A DNA stretch of 64,000 nt, taken from assembly GCF_017873675.1 (NCBI RefSeq), contig NZ_JAGGKK010000004.1:1-64000 (forward strand), in the 5' to 3' direction. A model generated the notes under the pieces. It ran no database searches and was not told where the DNA came from. It saw nothing but the letters and a program-made list of their open reading frames with translations. Below, one piece after another: positions 7,808 to 16,901 of the stretch (position 1 is its first letter; every line of letters begins with the position of its first letter). Made by a program: the position numbers and the translations under genes. Source of the DNA: Virgibacillus litoralis (GTDB lineage: Bacteria; Bacillota; Bacilli; Bacillales; Amphibacillaceae).

Positions 7808-8245
7808 TTACTCGTCTCTATTTTCTTGATTCGACTGTACAAGACGAAGCACGAAAGCAGTTGGAAGGATATAACCGATTATCGCCTGGACTAAGGCAAT
7901 GAAACGTCCTAGCCCAATTGGTGTGATATCACCATACCCAATTGTAAGCAATGTCACCCCGCTAAAGTAAAGCGAATGACTGATAGAACCAATTACACTT
8001 ACCTTTCTCAGCTCCCCATTCTCGACTAATAAAATATTGTTTATGGATAAAATAAAATAGATTAGACCAAAACCAAGAATAACAATAAGATAAATTACCA
8101 ACAACGTGTAAAAAATTTCAGCAGAAAAACGGCTTTCCCGCATCTGAATATTTATCCGTAACTTTCCTCCACGAATAAAATCAACAAGGCTAGCAATCAA
8201 AATAAAACATATACCTATTATAATAATCCATAGAAATAAGCCCAT
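7808..8245 (-). CDS. Two-pore-helix potassium channel family protein
   Basis: A 145-residue membrane protein. Hydrophobic helices occupy about residues 3-22, 46-68 and 115-135, and the potassium selectivity filter TIGYGD sits at residues 101-106 between the last two. There is no RCK/NAD-binding domain, so gating cannot be predicted. The N-terminal extra helix resembles small Bacillus ion-channel proteins. It is transcribed toward bcp with a 51-bp gap. Confidence 0.85.
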   Translation of the reverse strand: MGLFLWIIIIGICFILIASLVDFIRGGKLRINIQMRESRFSAEIFYTLLVIYLIVILGFGLIYFILSINNILLVENGELRKVSVIGSISHSLYFSGVTLLTIGYGDITPIGLGRFIALVQAIIGYILPTAFVLRLVQSNQENRDE

Positions 8246-8422
8246 AATATCCCCCGCTCTACGATATACATATGCTTATCCACCTGTTCATTTGTCATTT
8301 ATTTTTCGAGATTAATACGATAGGATATAAATAGGTCTATAAAAGGGTTCTTCCATAGAAAGTGTATTTTCATCCATATTATCTATACAGCAAGCTGAAG
8401 AAATATTCTAGGAGGCATTTTA

Positions 8423-9718
8423 ATGGATTTCACAAAATCAAAAGAACTACACGAGGAAGCACTTCAACATATTGTCGGTGGTGTAAACTCACCATCTCGC
8501 GCCTACAAAGGAGTCGGTGGAGGCACACCAGTCTACATGGAACATGCTAAAGGTGCTCATTTCTGGGATGTTGACGACAATAGCTACATCGATTACTTAG
8601 CGGCGTATGGACCGATTATCACGGGACATGCCCATCCGCATATTGCAAAAGCAATAACACATGCTGCAACAAATGGAGTTCTTTACGGTACGCCGACAAG
8701 ACTTGAAAACAAATTTGCCAAAATGCTTAAATCTGCTATTCCATCATTAGAAAAAGTGCGTTTTGTCAATTCAGGTACTGAAGCTGTAATGACTACAGTC
8801 CGTGTCGCCCGTGCATATACAAACAGGAATAAGGTTATCAAATTTGCTGGCTGCTACCATGGTCATTTTGACTCTGTATTGGTCGAAGCTGGTTCAGGAC
8901 CAGCTACATTAGGAACACCTGATTCAGCGGGTATCCCCAAGGCTGTAGCTGAGGATGTCATTACAGTTCCATTTAATAACCTCGATGCATTCAAAGAAGC
9001 AATAGATCATTGGGGTGACCAAATTGCTGCAGTATTAGTCGAACCGATAGTTGGCAACTTTGGAATCGTAGAACCGCATGCGGGCTTCTTGCAGGCCGTT
9101 AATGACATGACACATGATGCAGGTGCATTGGTGATTTACGATGAAGTAATTACAGCATTTCGTTTCACATACGGAAGTGCGCAGCAGGTTTATGGAATTG
9201 AACCTGACATGACTGCAATGGGGAAAATTATTGGCGGTGGATTGCCAATCGGTGCATATGGCGGTCGTCAAGATATAATGGAACAAGTTGCCCCACTTGG
9301 CCCTGCATACCAAGCCGGGACTATGGCCGGTAATCCTGCATCGATGGCAGCAGGAATCGCCTGCCTGGAAATATTGCAGGAAGATGGTGTCTACGAAAAA
9401 TTGGATCAACTAGGAGCACGATTGGAAACTGGAATATTGCAAAAAGCTTCAGAGGAAAATATCCCTATTTCAGTAAATAGATTATGTGGAGCATTAACCG
9501 TCTATTTCGGTGATGGTGTGATCACAAATTATGACCAAGCTGAAGCAAGTGACGGCAAAGCATTTGCTCAATTCTTTAAATTGATGCTTGACCAGGGCAT
9601 TAATTTAGCACCATCTAAGTTCGAAGCATGGTTCCTAACCACCGAACATACTAAGGAAGATATCGATAAAACAATTGAAGCTGTTGGACATGCATTTCGT
9701 GTAATGGCTGGCAAATAA
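8423..9718 (+). CDS. gsaB: Glutamate-1-semialdehyde 2,1-aminomutase (second copy type, GsaB)
   Basis: A 431-residue class III PLP aminotransferase that converts glutamate-1-semialdehyde to 5-aminolevulinate for tetrapyrrole synthesis. [16 protein letters not shown] binds the phosphate of [11 protein letters not shown] carries the cofactor-contacting Asp, and Lys268 in [14 protein letters not shown] is the Schiff-base lysine. The ATG follows AGGAGG. B. subtilis carries this gene (gsaB/hemL2) between bcp and ygaD in addition to the hemAXCDBL copy; the same position here supports the paralogue assignment. A terminator follows directly. Confidence 0.93.
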   Translation: MDFTKSKELHEEALQHIVGGVNSPSRAYKGVGGGTPVYMEHAKGAHFWDVDDNSYIDYLAAYGPIITGHAHPHIAKAITHAATNGVLYGTPTRLENKFAKMLKSAIPSLEKVRFVNSGTEAVMTTVRVARAYTNRNKVIKFAGCYHGHFDSVLVEAGSGPATLGTPDSAGIPKAVAEDVITVPFNNLDAFKEAIDHWGDQIAAVLVEPIVGNFGIVEPHAGFLQAVNDMTHDAGALVIYDEVITAFRFTYGSAQQVYGIEPDMTAMGKIIGGGLPIGAYGGRQDIMEQVAPLGPAYQAGTMAGNPASMAAGIACLEILQEDGVYEKLDQLGARLETGILQKASEENIPISVNRLCGALTVYFGDGVITNYDQAEASDGKAFAQFFKLMLDQGINLAPSKFEAWFLTTEHTKEDIDKTIEAVGHAFRVMAGK

Positions 9719-9728
9719 AAGAGAATAA

Positions 9729-9758
9729 GTACACTCTCCATTGGAGGGTGTATTTTTA
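9729..9758 (+). terminator. Terminator of gsaB
   Basis: TACACTCTCCattGGAGGGTGTA hairpin with a T-run, ten bases past the stop. Confidence 0.9.
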
Positions 9759-10065
9759 ATTCTAACTTTTTATACTTACTTTATAAGCATTTAATAACAT
9801 CAACTTTAAGATTAAGTCTTCTTTTTACTAGAATCGAAATTCACAAAGAAAAAGTGGCATCAATTAAAAAGTTTTTTTAGATGCCACTTTTTGCAGTTGG
9901 CGTTCGATAGTAGTTATAGAAAAGCTATAAAAGACTTAACGTTTTTTTGCGGACACAGGAGACTTTATTTCTATAAAAAGTGACTTTTCGAACCTATACT
10001 GACACAGAAGGCTTTGCACTTAGAAAGTATTTATAATCTATTAACTGCGAACGAAAGTGGCTAAC
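9759..10065. other. Intergenic stretch with an orphan hairpin and repeat fragments
   Basis: No gene is visible between gsaB and ygaD. It contains a long hairpin AAAAAGTGGCATC...GATGCCACTTTTT (9848-9893) that looks like a bidirectional terminator with no gene attached, a short stretch GCGGACACAGGAGACTTTAT that looks like a decayed intergenic repeat, and a fragment of the small dispersed repeat (10021-10049, AGAAAGTATTTATAATCTAT then TAACTGC). Confidence 0.5.
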
Positions 10066-10104
10066 CAAAAAACTCCCCCACAATTAGATGTGAAGGAGCT
10101 TTCC
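10066..10104 (-). terminator. Terminator of the ygaD ABC transporter
   Basis: Minus strand AGCTCCttCACAtctaatTGTGggGGAGTTTTTT, just past the stop at 10110. Confidence 0.8.
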
Positions 10105-10109
10105 AGAAA

Positions 10110-11876
10110 TTACGTGTCGATATATTCATGATCATCCAGATTTTGGACCTGATACAAATTATAATAATTTCCTCTTCGCCTCATTAATTCAGCGTGGGAC
10201 CCACTCTCTTGGATTTCACCGTTTTCGATGACGACAATTCGGTCAGCGTGTGTGATTGTTGCTAATCGATGTGCCACAATAAATGTCGTACGATCGGATG
10301 CCAGCTTTTCGACAGCTTCCTGAATGGTATGTTCACTTTCTAAATCAAGCGCGGAGGTCGCCTCGTCAAAAATTAGAATAGGCGGGTTCTTTAAAAATAC
10401 ACGCGCAATTGCGATACGTTGCTTTTGTCCGCCAGAAAGTTTAACACCTCGTTCGCCGACAAGTGTTTCATAGCCATGAACTAACCCTTCAATAAAATCA
10501 TGAGCGTTCGCAGCCTTTGCTGCAGCAATAACCTCTTCATATGTGGCATCAGGGTTTCCCATCCGAATATTCATGGATATAGATTCACTAAATAATGTAT
10601 TATCTTGTAAAACCATTCCGATGTTATCACGTAATGACCTTGCCTTAACATCTCTGATGTCATTACCATCTACTTTTATCGATCCTTTTGTTACATCATA
10701 AAACCGTGGAATAAGGCTGATGAGGGTTGATTTACCTCCACCACTCATACCTACAAATGCTATTGTCTCACCATGTCGAACATTTAGAGAAACGTTGCGT
10801 AATACTTCCTCTTCCTCTTCTTCATATTGGAATGAGACATTTTCGATATCAATTTTTCCATCAACACGACCAAGTTGCTTCGCATTTTCCTTATCGACAA
10901 TATCATATTTCTCGTTCATTAACTCAAAAACACGGTCAATAGATGCAATCGACTGCGTTAGAACAGTTGAGGAGCTAACAAGTCGGCGTAATGGGCTGTA
11001 TACTCTTTCCATATATCCAACAAACGCAACCATTGTCCCCATTGACAGACTGCCACTGATCACTTGATATCCGGCGAATGCAATTACTAATAATGGCGCA
11101 AGATCAGTTATCGTGTTCATTACTGCAAAAGTTTTTGCGTTCCAGTCAGTATGATTTAATGCTTTTTGTAAGAAGTTATCATTTCTGGAATCAAACTGAT
11201 CTTGTTCATATTCTTCCAATGCAAAACTTCGCGTAACTGGAATACCTTGTACGCGCTCATGTAAATGACCCTGAACTTCAGCAAGCGATTGTGAACGGTC
11301 ACGCGTAAGACGCCTAAGTTTTCCATAGAAGTATTTAACGGAAAATCCGTATAATGGGAATAACATAATCGATACTAGTGTTAACCAGACGTTCATCGTT
11401 AACATAATTATAATTGCAATTAAAATAGTAATCATATCCAGCCAGATATTCATTAACCCAGTTATCACGAAAGTTTTTGTTTGTTCGACATCATGTATTA
11501 CCCGGGAAATAATTTCCCCGGTTTTTGTCTTAGAATAGAATCTAAGACTCAGCTTTTGAATGTGGTCAAACAGTTTATCCCTTATGTCATATAGGATTGT
11601 GTTCCCTACCCATTGAGCCATATATTGTCGAATGTATTCAATGGGTGGACGTAAAACAAGAAATACTACAAAAGCTCCACCCATTAACCAAAAAAGATCA
11701 TTGAGTTTCGCAGCATCTGTCATATCTTCTGCATTAATAATATCATCAATTACATATTTTAAAATTAATGGCATTAACAACGGAATACCAAATTTAACGA
11801 TACCTATGAGCACCGTCCAAAGTATTTTCCATTTATATGGTTTAACAAACTGTAAATATTCTTTAGTACTACTCAT
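10110..11876 (-). CDS. ygaD: ABC transporter, fused permease and ATPase (YgaD-like exporter)
   Basis: A 588-residue half-transporter of the multidrug/lipid exporter type. Residues 1-310 hold six membrane helices with the ABC_membrane pattern ([15 protein letters not shown] near 120). Residues about 340-575 form the ATPase with Walker [10 protein letters not shown], signature LSGGQKQR and Walker [13 protein letters not shown], followed by an H-loop AHRL. Such proteins work as homodimers or heterodimers; no second half-transporter is adjacent, so a homodimer is likely. Substrate is unknown. Position between gsaB and ygaC equals B. subtilis ygaD. Confidence 0.93.
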   Translation of the reverse strand: MSSTKEYLQFVKPYKWKILWTVLIGIVKFGIPLLMPLILKYVIDDIINAEDMTDAAKLNDLFWLMGGAFVVFLVLRPPIEYIRQYMAQWVGNTILYDIRDKLFDHIQKLSLRFYSKTKTGEIISRVIHDVEQTKTFVITGLMNIWLDMITILIAIIIMLTMNVWLTLVSIMLFPLYGFSVKYFYGKLRRLTRDRSQSLAEVQGHLHERVQGIPVTRSFALEEYEQDQFDSRNDNFLQKALNHTDWNAKTFAVMNTITDLAPLLVIAFAGYQVISGSLSMGTMVAFVGYMERVYSPLRRLVSSSTVLTQSIASIDRVFELMNEKYDIVDKENAKQLGRVDGKIDIENVSFQYEEEEEEVLRNVSLNVRHGETIAFVGMSGGGKSTLISLIPRFYDVTKGSIKVDGNDIRDVKARSLRDNIGMVLQDNTLFSESISMNIRMGNPDATYEEVIAAAKAANAHDFIEGLVHGYETLVGERGVKLSGGQKQRIAIARVFLKNPPILIFDEATSALDLESEHTIQEAVEKLASDRTTFIVAHRLATITHADRIVVIENGEIQESGSHAELMRRRGNYYNLYQVQNLDDHEYIDT

Positions 11877-12002
11877 ATACTTCGCTTCCTTATTTGCTTA
11901 AGACTTTAATTGAAAATGCGCTGCTATCTTATTGTAACAAAGGCTTTTTTTACACACTTCCTGCATTATAAGACTTTACTGTTGCGAATTCAATTAATCG
12001 GT

Positions 12003-12530
12003 TTACCTATACGTCAGATAACGTTCATACCACTGATCGATAAAATCAGGGGAAAAAGGACCTTTGCGTTGTCTGACCCAGTGCAGTAAATATTCTATGT
12101 TATTATGCAAAATGCGATCTAGAACAGCGGGGTAATTCATCTGCTGCTTATGTTCTTCATATTCATCCTCATCGAGTAAATCATAAGTCATATCAGGGTA
12201 CACCTTTACATCTAAATCATAATCAATATACTTTAATGCCTCATCATCATATACAAATGGAGAACTAATATTACAATAATAGTGTATCCCGTCATTACGG
12301 AGCATACCTATAATATTAAACCAATACTTTGAATGGAAATAAGAAATAGCTGGTTCGCGGGTAATCCAAGTTCTGCCATCACTCTCTTTTACCATTGTTT
12401 TATCATTTGCACCAATGACAATTAATTCTGTTCCTTTTAAAACAAGACTGTTTTCCCATACACGATGCAGTTGTCCATTATGTTTATAGCTTTGTATCTC
12501 CATTGTTGACCCTGCTTTTGGACCAGACAT
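12003..12530 (-). CDS. ygaC: YgaC, DUF402 nucleoside tri/diphosphatase-like protein
   Basis: A 175-residue protein of the UPF0374/DUF402 family; studied staphylococcal members hydrolyse nucleoside tri- and diphosphates. The conserved start region [19 protein letters not shown] and the acidic segment [13 protein letters not shown], which supplies metal-binding Asp residues in the family, are present. I choose ATG 12530 (MSGPKAG) because AGAAGGAGAG precedes it and the length then equals B. subtilis YgaC; a longer in-frame start would include the Shine-Dalgarno. Confidence 0.88.
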   Translation of the reverse strand: MSGPKAGSTMEIQSYKHNGQLHRVWENSLVLKGTELIVIGANDKTMVKESDGRTWITREPAISYFHSKYWFNIIGMLRNDGIHYYCNISSPFVYDDEALKYIDYDLDVKVYPDMTYDLLDEDEYEEHKQQMNYPAVLDRILHNNIEYLLHWVRQRKGPFSPDFIDQWYERYLTYR

Positions 12531-12613
12531 TCTATCTCTCCTTCTAATCACATCTCTTTGTCCTTATATTATAAGGCCAAGAAAAGTATAGATAAAGCAA
12601 AGTCTTTTAAAAG

Positions 12614-12741
12614 AAATGGCATTCGTTATAGGGATTCTTATGATGCGTAATTTTACCTTCTAGAACCACTAATACGTTGAAAAGGCTTTATAGATAAGCA
12701 TTAGTTGCACTTAATGTAAGAATGAATTTTCTTAAATGCCA
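12614..12741 (+). repeat. Small dispersed hairpin repeat, copy e (long form)
   Basis: Opens AAATGGCATTCGTTATAGGG, holds the core variant AGCATTAGTTGCACTTAATG and closes with TTAAATGCCAT, so the ends form an inverted repeat (AATGGCATT/AAATGCCAT). It lies between ygaC and the sspE terminator and resembles 7112-7257 and 28988-29104. Confidence 0.6.
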
Positions 12742-12744
12742 TCA

Positions 12745-12777
12745 AAAAAAGAGCTTCCTGAGGCAGGAAGCTCTTTT
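12745..12777 (-). terminator. Terminator of sspE
   Basis: AAAAGAGCTTCCTGaggCAGGAAGCTCTTTT, a near-perfect 14-bp stem with T-tracts on both strands. Confidence 0.92.
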
Positions 12778-12803
12778 GTGTCTAAAAATCGGGGATTGGT
12801 ACG

Positions 12804-12980
12804 TTATTTTTTCTTTTGCTTAGATTGTTGGTTCTGCTTTCTAACTTCTTGAGCATTTGTTTCAGATGCAAATTCAGTACCGTACTGACCTTGCCCTTGT
12901 GCAGCTTGTTGATTTTGCTGTTTTACTTTTTGAACGTTTGTTCCAGCAGCTGATTTGTTAGGTTGTTGTTGCTTAGCCAT
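12804..12980 (-). CDS. sspE: Gamma-type small acid-soluble spore protein
   Basis: A 58-residue, Gln/Asn/Lys-rich protein stored in the spore core as an amino-acid reserve. The sequence has the internal gamma-SASP repeat: NKSAAGTNVQKVKQQNQQAA and, later, YGTEFASETNAQEVRKQNQQ, the second including the FASET-type germination-protease site. The start at 12980 (MAKQQQ) follows GCGGAGGTG. Genes of this kind are normally sigma-G dependent, but I could not identify a convincing sigma-G promoter. Its position beside ygaC matches B. subtilis sspE and confirms a spore-forming host. Confidence 0.95.
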   Translation of the reverse strand: MAKQQQPNKSAAGTNVQKVKQQNQQAAQGQGQYGTEFASETNAQEVRKQNQQSKQKKK

Positions 12981-13058
12981 CAGTATCACCTCCGCAATAA
13001 TTAATTTCTCCATTTTAAAAATTGTTATCCATAATAAACGTAGTTAAAATTACCTTTA

Positions 13059-13077
13059 ATTGGGATTAAATCCCAAT
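13059..13077. promoter_or_regulatory. Perfect 19-bp palindrome upstream of sspE
   Basis: ATTGGGATTAAATCCCAAT is a perfect inverted repeat around a single central A, lying in the 164-bp region between divergent sspE and the small gene at 13145. It could be an operator, but no regulator is identified. Confidence 0.35.
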
Positions 13078-13144
13078 ATCGAATAAAGGATTTTTTTCTA
13101 CATATAATAATTAGGACAAGTATTCGTTAACGGAGGTTTTACAC

Positions 13145-13315
13145 ATCGATACACCTAGAGATTTCGCCGAATTATCAATGATAAGCAAAACACAGTGGAA
13201 TAATAATGAATTGGATTATTTTCAGCATGCTCTCTCACAGCTTTTACCATATGTAAATGCAGAGGGCTTGTCGATATTACAGGAAATAAATGATGAAATG
13301 CACAAAAGAGGATAA
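13145..13315 (+). CDS. Small conserved-looking protein, possible ATC start codon
   Basis: A 56-codon open frame encoding (I/M)DTPRDFAELSMISKTQWN then NNELDYFQHALSQLLPYV and ending EINDEMHKRG. A strong Shine-Dalgarno GGAGG (13132-13136) is placed exactly eight bases before ATC 13145, and there is no ATG, GTG or TTG in the frame near it; the first in-frame ATG (13178) would have no ribosome site and remove the DTPRDFAEL part. Either ATC is used, or one base has changed from ATG. Helical, soluble, no known motif. In B. subtilis the small gene yfhS lies next to mutY, so this may be its equivalent, but I cannot confirm that by sequence. Confidence 0.6.
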   Translation: MDTPRDFAELSMISKTQWNNNELDYFQHALSQLLPYVNAEGLSILQEINDEMHKRG

Positions 13316-13410
13316 TTGTTTTATTTCTTAACGCTTTCGCTTAGTCAAATGCTGGTGCAAACCCTTATATCAACCGCGATCTACCTTTAAAACCGCTCCA
13401 TGTCTAGAAC

Positions 13411-13556
13411 AAGAGTGCAAGCGCCTGTTCAGCGCCGTATGGACTGCGCTCAGCGCTGCGGATGGGTCGACGTTGCCGCGCAAAGCAGCGGTCTTAGTCG
13501 ATCTTCCTTTTCCTTGATAAAGGATACACGAAGAGCGTAAAGCTGCCACATTAGAT
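13411..13556 (+). repeat. GC-rich hairpin repeat, copy 1
   Basis: Begins AAGCGCCTGTTCAGCGCCGT-like sequence, contains the stem module TCGACGTTGCCGCGCAAAGC followed by AGCGGTCTTAGTCGA (13467-13502), then AGGATACACGAAGAGCGTAA, and ends in the mutY terminator stem. A second copy with an internal 66-bp extension is at 60771. Base composition is clearly more GC-rich than the surroundings. Confidence 0.75.
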
Positions 13557-13562
13557 GGCAGC
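13539..13562 (-). terminator. Hairpin behind mutY
   Basis: AGCTGCCATctaatgTGGCAGCT on the minus strand directly past the mutY stop, at the end of the GC-rich repeat. The T-run is short, so termination efficiency is uncertain. Confidence 0.55.
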
Positions 13563-14639
13563 TCATTCTTCACGCATATACTTCATCATTTTTTGGTGCG
13601 AGACTGGGAATGGATAATCAGCTAGCCTATTTTTATCGACCAACTTAACCCTTTTATCAATGACCTTTTCACTTTCTGTAGTTGCTTCAATAATATCGAG
13701 TTGCCATATAATATGAGAAAATACATGTTTTAATTTCCCTAAGTTATTCCCTAAGTCAACCTGTATACCGTATTCCATATCAACCCAATTTTCGATATGG
13801 TCCATCCCAATTTCATCTATGGGGACCATTGGAAATTGCCACATATTAGCAAGCAGACCGGTTTCAGAACGTTTTTCAATAATATATTCGTTCTTTTCAT
13901 TTCGAATTAATAATGCAACATACGGAATTGTCTTCTGTTTTTTAGCTTTTGATTTTATAGGTAATTTCTGTTCAACACCATCTTCAAATGCTCTGCACTG
14001 CTCTTGAACAGGACACAACATACACATTGGGGATTTTGGTGTGCATACTAAGGCACCTAGTTCCATTATCCCTTGATTAAACGCAGATGGATCATCATCC
14101 GAAATTATATTCTTTGTATAACGCTCAAAGTCCTTTTTAACTTTAGGCTGTGCAATATCGTCTTCTATTTTTAAAACACGTGATAAAACTCGCATCACAT
14201 TCCCATCAACGGCTGGCTCTGGCTGATTGAAGGCAATTGATAATATAGCACCTTTTGTATATGGACCAACACCTTTTAAAGCGCCCAAATCTTTTGGATT
14301 AGCAGGAACTTTACTCCCATATGCAGAAACAACTTCTCTGACAGCGTTTTGTAGGTTACGTGCACGGGAATAATATCCAAGACCTTCCCATGTTTTAAGA
14401 ACATCTTGTTGGTCGGCATCTGCTAAATCCTGTAAAGTTGGATACTTTGTAATAAATCGTTGAAAATAAGGGATAACTGTATCAACTTTTGTTTGCTGCA
14501 GCATTATTTCAGAGACCCATACTTTATATGGATCCTGATCTTTGCGCCATGGGAGATCACGTTTATTGGCATGATACCAGTTAATTAAGTTAGCCTGAAA
14601 TTTTGAAATGTCGAAATTCTGTAATGTCTTATCAATCAT
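13563..14639 (-). CDS. mutY: A/G-specific adenine glycosylase MutY
   Basis: A 358-residue base-excision repair enzyme that removes adenine mispaired with 8-oxoguanine. The helix-hairpin-helix GPYTKGAILSIAF, catalytic Glu44 (SEIMLQQT) and Asp145 (AVDGNVMRV) are present, as is the iron-sulphur ligand set Cys199, Cys206, Cys209 and Cys215 in the C-X6-C-X2-C-X5-C spacing. The C-terminal NUDIX-like domain (about 230-358) carries VFSHIIWQL for 8-oxoguanine recognition. Orientation and position beside yfhP match B. subtilis yfhQ. Confidence 0.96.
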   Translation of the reverse strand: MIDKTLQNFDISKFQANLINWYHANKRDLPWRKDQDPYKVWVSEIMLQQTKVDTVIPYFQRFITKYPTLQDLADADQQDVLKTWEGLGYYSRARNLQNAVREVVSAYGSKVPANPKDLGALKGVGPYTKGAILSIAFNQPEPAVDGNVMRVLSRVLKIEDDIAQPKVKKDFERYTKNIISDDDPSAFNQGIMELGALVCTPKSPMCMLCPVQEQCRAFEDGVEQKLPIKSKAKKQKTIPYVALLIRNEKNEYIIEKRSETGLLANMWQFPMVPIDEIGMDHIENWVDMEYGIQVDLGNNLGKLKHVFSHIIWQLDIIEATTESEKVIDKRVKLVDKNRLADYPFPVSHQKMMKYMREE

Positions 14640-14682
14640 ACATTTACATCCTTTATGTTATAATTATTAAGTTGAAAGTAAT

Positions 14683-14720
14683 TCTCGACAAGTGACAGGC
14701 ACCACCCGAAATTTGTCGAA
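14683..14720 (+). repeat. REP-like palindrome with GTGACAGGCACC loop
   Basis: TTCTCGACAA...TTTGTCGAA forms a stem whose loop holds GTGACAGGCACCACCCGAAA. Short palindromes with this loop motif are common between genes in Bacillaceae. It lies between divergent mutY and yfhP, just upstream of the yfhP Shine-Dalgarno. Confidence 0.55.
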
Positions 14721-14745
14721 TTATTGTCTAGGAGGGCCTGGTCTT

Positions 14746-15732
14746 ATGGATACTGGTACCCATATTGCTATGGGCGTTGCACTTGGTGGTCTAGCAACGT
14801 TAGATCCTGCAGTGCAAAGTGATCCTACATTGTTTAATGCTATACTTGTCGGTACAATTGTAGGTTCACACGCGCCAGATTTTGATACTGTCTTAAAGCT
14901 TAAAAATAACGCTGTTTATATACGGCATCATCGTGGAGCAACTCACTCTATCCCAGCTGTGTTGATGTGGGGAGTCGTCATTGCCGGTCTTATCCATGCA
15001 GTCGTACCAGGTGTTAATTTTGTACACCTGTGGGCTTGGACTGCTCTGGCTGTCATTATTCACGTTCTCGTTGATATTCCAAATGCATATGGAACACAAG
15101 CATATCGTCCCTTCACAGATAAGTGGGTTGCAAAAGGGTTTATCAACACGTTTGATCCCTATATCTTCCTGCTTCATATTGGAGGAATTGTTGCCTGGAT
15201 GCTTGGTGCAAACCCTGGGTTCACAATGCTAGTCATCTACGCGGTAATTTTATTATATTATATTAAACGTTATATAGATAAAAAAGATATCGTTCAGAAA
15301 ATCCATGATTATTTTCCAGACACCGAGCAAATCGCAACTTCGCCTACCATAAAGCAAAATGAATGGCGTGTTGCTATTACAACAACAGACAAATTTTATG
15401 TAGGTTCAGTAATACACGGACACATTGAGATATTGGAAGAGTTTGAAAAAGTCCAATTACCAAATAACAAATTAATGAATTTAGCCAAAAAAGACAAAAA
15501 TATCTCAGCCTTTTTATCATTTTCACCTGTTTATCGATGGGAAATTAATGATTATGATGATTTTACCGAAGTTCGGTTTATAGATTTGCGATATCGTTCC
15601 AATGAGCATTACCCATTTGTAGCCGTCGTGCAAATAGATGATAACATGAGAATAATGACCTCCTATACTGGATGGATCTTCTCCGAACAAAAATTACAGA
15701 ATAAATTAGATGTAGAAAATAATCCAATTTAA
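14746..15732 (+). CDS. yfhP: YfhP family membrane-bound metal-dependent hydrolase
   Basis: A 328-residue protein of the YdjM/YfhP family. The N-terminal half has His/Asp motifs expected of a metal site (MDTGTHIAMG, GSHAPDFDTVLK, HHRGATHS) and four to five hydrophobic helices (about 80-170). The C-terminal 140 residues are soluble and strand-rich. The start at 14746 follows AGGAGGGCC; an upstream in-frame ATG falls in the REP-like palindrome and has no ribosome site. Substrate is unknown. B. subtilis yfhP was linked to fabrication of translocated endopeptidase products, but that cannot be judged here. Confidence 0.82.
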   Translation: MDTGTHIAMGVALGGLATLDPAVQSDPTLFNAILVGTIVGSHAPDFDTVLKLKNNAVYIRHHRGATHSIPAVLMWGVVIAGLIHAVVPGVNFVHLWAWTALAVIIHVLVDIPNAYGTQAYRPFTDKWVAKGFINTFDPYIFLLHIGGIVAWMLGANPGFTMLVIYAVILLYYIKRYIDKKDIVQKIHDYFPDTEQIATSPTIKQNEWRVAITTTDKFYVGSVIHGHIEILEEFEKVQLPNNKLMNLAKKDKNISAFLSFSPVYRWEINDYDDFTEVRFIDLRYRSNEHYPFVAVVQIDDNMRIMTSYTGWIFSEQKLQNKLDVENNPI

Positions 15733-15766
15733 ACAACAGCACGGTTGCCTCCGCGCTGTTGTTTTA
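15731..15766. terminator. Bidirectional terminator between yfhP and yfhH
   Basis: AAACAACAGCaCGGttgcctCCGcGCTGTTGTTTT lies between two convergent genes and has T-tracts on both strands. Confidence 0.9.
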
Positions 15767-15769
15767 CTT

Positions 15770-16102
15770 TTACTCCACTTTATCACCTAGTAGTGAAATT
15801 GGAATAGCTTCTTCCTTTTCATACGTTTCATTTAATAAATTAACTCGATGTCCCCATGCAAACACACCATTTATATAATTAATTTTAAATTTATAACCAG
15901 GATCGCCATTCAACTGATGTATATCTGTAGCTTTGAAGTCTTCCGGGTTAAGCATATAAGCCATCGCAACCTGTAACTTTCGCTCATAGATTGCCACTTC
16001 ACTTATATTACCAAGCTGTTCAGCCTTCTGTGCTTTTTCCTTAAACTTACCAATCTCTTCTCGCAATTGTTCAAGCGAGTAATCACTATATCGTACATCC
16101 AT
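15770..16102 (-). CDS. yfhH: YfhH family protein
   Basis: A 110-residue protein related to B. subtilis YfhH (unknown function). Residues 1-60 are helical with YSLEQLREEIGKFKEKAQKA and AEQLGNISEVAIYERK; residues 60-110 include the conserved INYINGVFAWGHR and PISLLGDK. The start at 16102 (MDVRYSDY) follows AGGAAAGGAG, and the family begins there; the upstream in-frame ATG would only add 13 poorly conserved residues. It is next to recX in B. subtilis, as it nearly is here. Confidence 0.85.
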   Translation of the reverse strand: MDVRYSDYSLEQLREEIGKFKEKAQKAEQLGNISEVAIYERKLQVAMAYMLNPEDFKATDIHQLNGDPGYKFKINYINGVFAWGHRVNLLNETYEKEEAIPISLLGDKVE

Positions 16103-16193
16103 TTTTGTATACTCCTTTCCTATCAGTTTACATTTTACCAAGAGTTTAGGAAAATAGAAATAATGATACTCACTAATCTAAGGAGGAAACGAT

Positions 16194-16853
16194 ATGCCAA
16201 CTGTTGCAATTACAGGTGCAGGTAGTGGTCTAGGACGTGCACTTGCCTTAAAATATGCCAGCAATAATTATAAAGTATTTTTACTGGGAAGAACCGACAC
16301 AAAATTACTTATGGTTCAAAATGACATCCTGAAAGGCGGCGGCCAAGCTGAGGTGATCCTCTGTGATGTTCAAGAACCAGCGTCAGTGAGTATAGCATTT
16401 CAACAAATAGGTGAACTAAATGTCTTTATCAATAATGCGGGAATTGGTATTTTTGGTCAGGTAGAGGATTATTCAATTGATGATATCGAATCAACATTGG
16501 ATACTAATGTTAAAGGCACGATTTTGACAGTACAATCTGCTCTTCCGCAAATTCGTTCTAGTAAAGGGCGAATATTAACGATTATTTCAACTGCAGGATT
16601 ACGAGGGAAAGTAAATGAGTCAATTTATTGTGCGAGTAAGTTTGCTGTTAAAGGGTTCACAGAGAGCCTACAAAAAGAGTGGGAGAATGACTCCATTGCC
16701 ATCACAGCTGTTTATATGGGTGGTATGAATACACCATTTTGGGATAAATCAACACACGTTGCCGATGCAACAAGCTTAAAAGGACCTGAAGTAGTTGCTG
16801 AACATATTTTCAGGGAAGATGATGGCAGAAAGGAAATATTTATTGATAAATAA
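16194..16853 (+). CDS. Short-chain dehydrogenase/reductase
   Basis: A 219-residue classical SDR: cofactor motif TGAGSGLG at residues 7-14, structural NNAG near residue 80 and catalytic Ser...Tyr-x-x-x-Lys (STAGLRG ... YCASK) near residues 130-150. It probably reduces a small carbonyl compound, but the substrate cannot be inferred. The Shine-Dalgarno AAGGAGG is strong. The absence of a basic residue in the glycine-rich turn leaves NADP preference to the Arg in LLGRTD. It converges on recX. Confidence 0.9.
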   Translation: MPTVAITGAGSGLGRALALKYASNNYKVFLLGRTDTKLLMVQNDILKGGGQAEVILCDVQEPASVSIAFQQIGELNVFINNAGIGIFGQVEDYSIDDIESTLDTNVKGTILTVQSALPQIRSSKGRILTIISTAGLRGKVNESIYCASKFAVKGFTESLQKEWENDSIAITAVYMGGMNTPFWDKSTHVADATSLKGPEVVAEHIFREDDGRKEIFIDK

Positions 16854-16901
16854 TTTCATCACTTACTTGGATGGGGGAGTTAACGAGCGGGACCCCTATC
16901 C

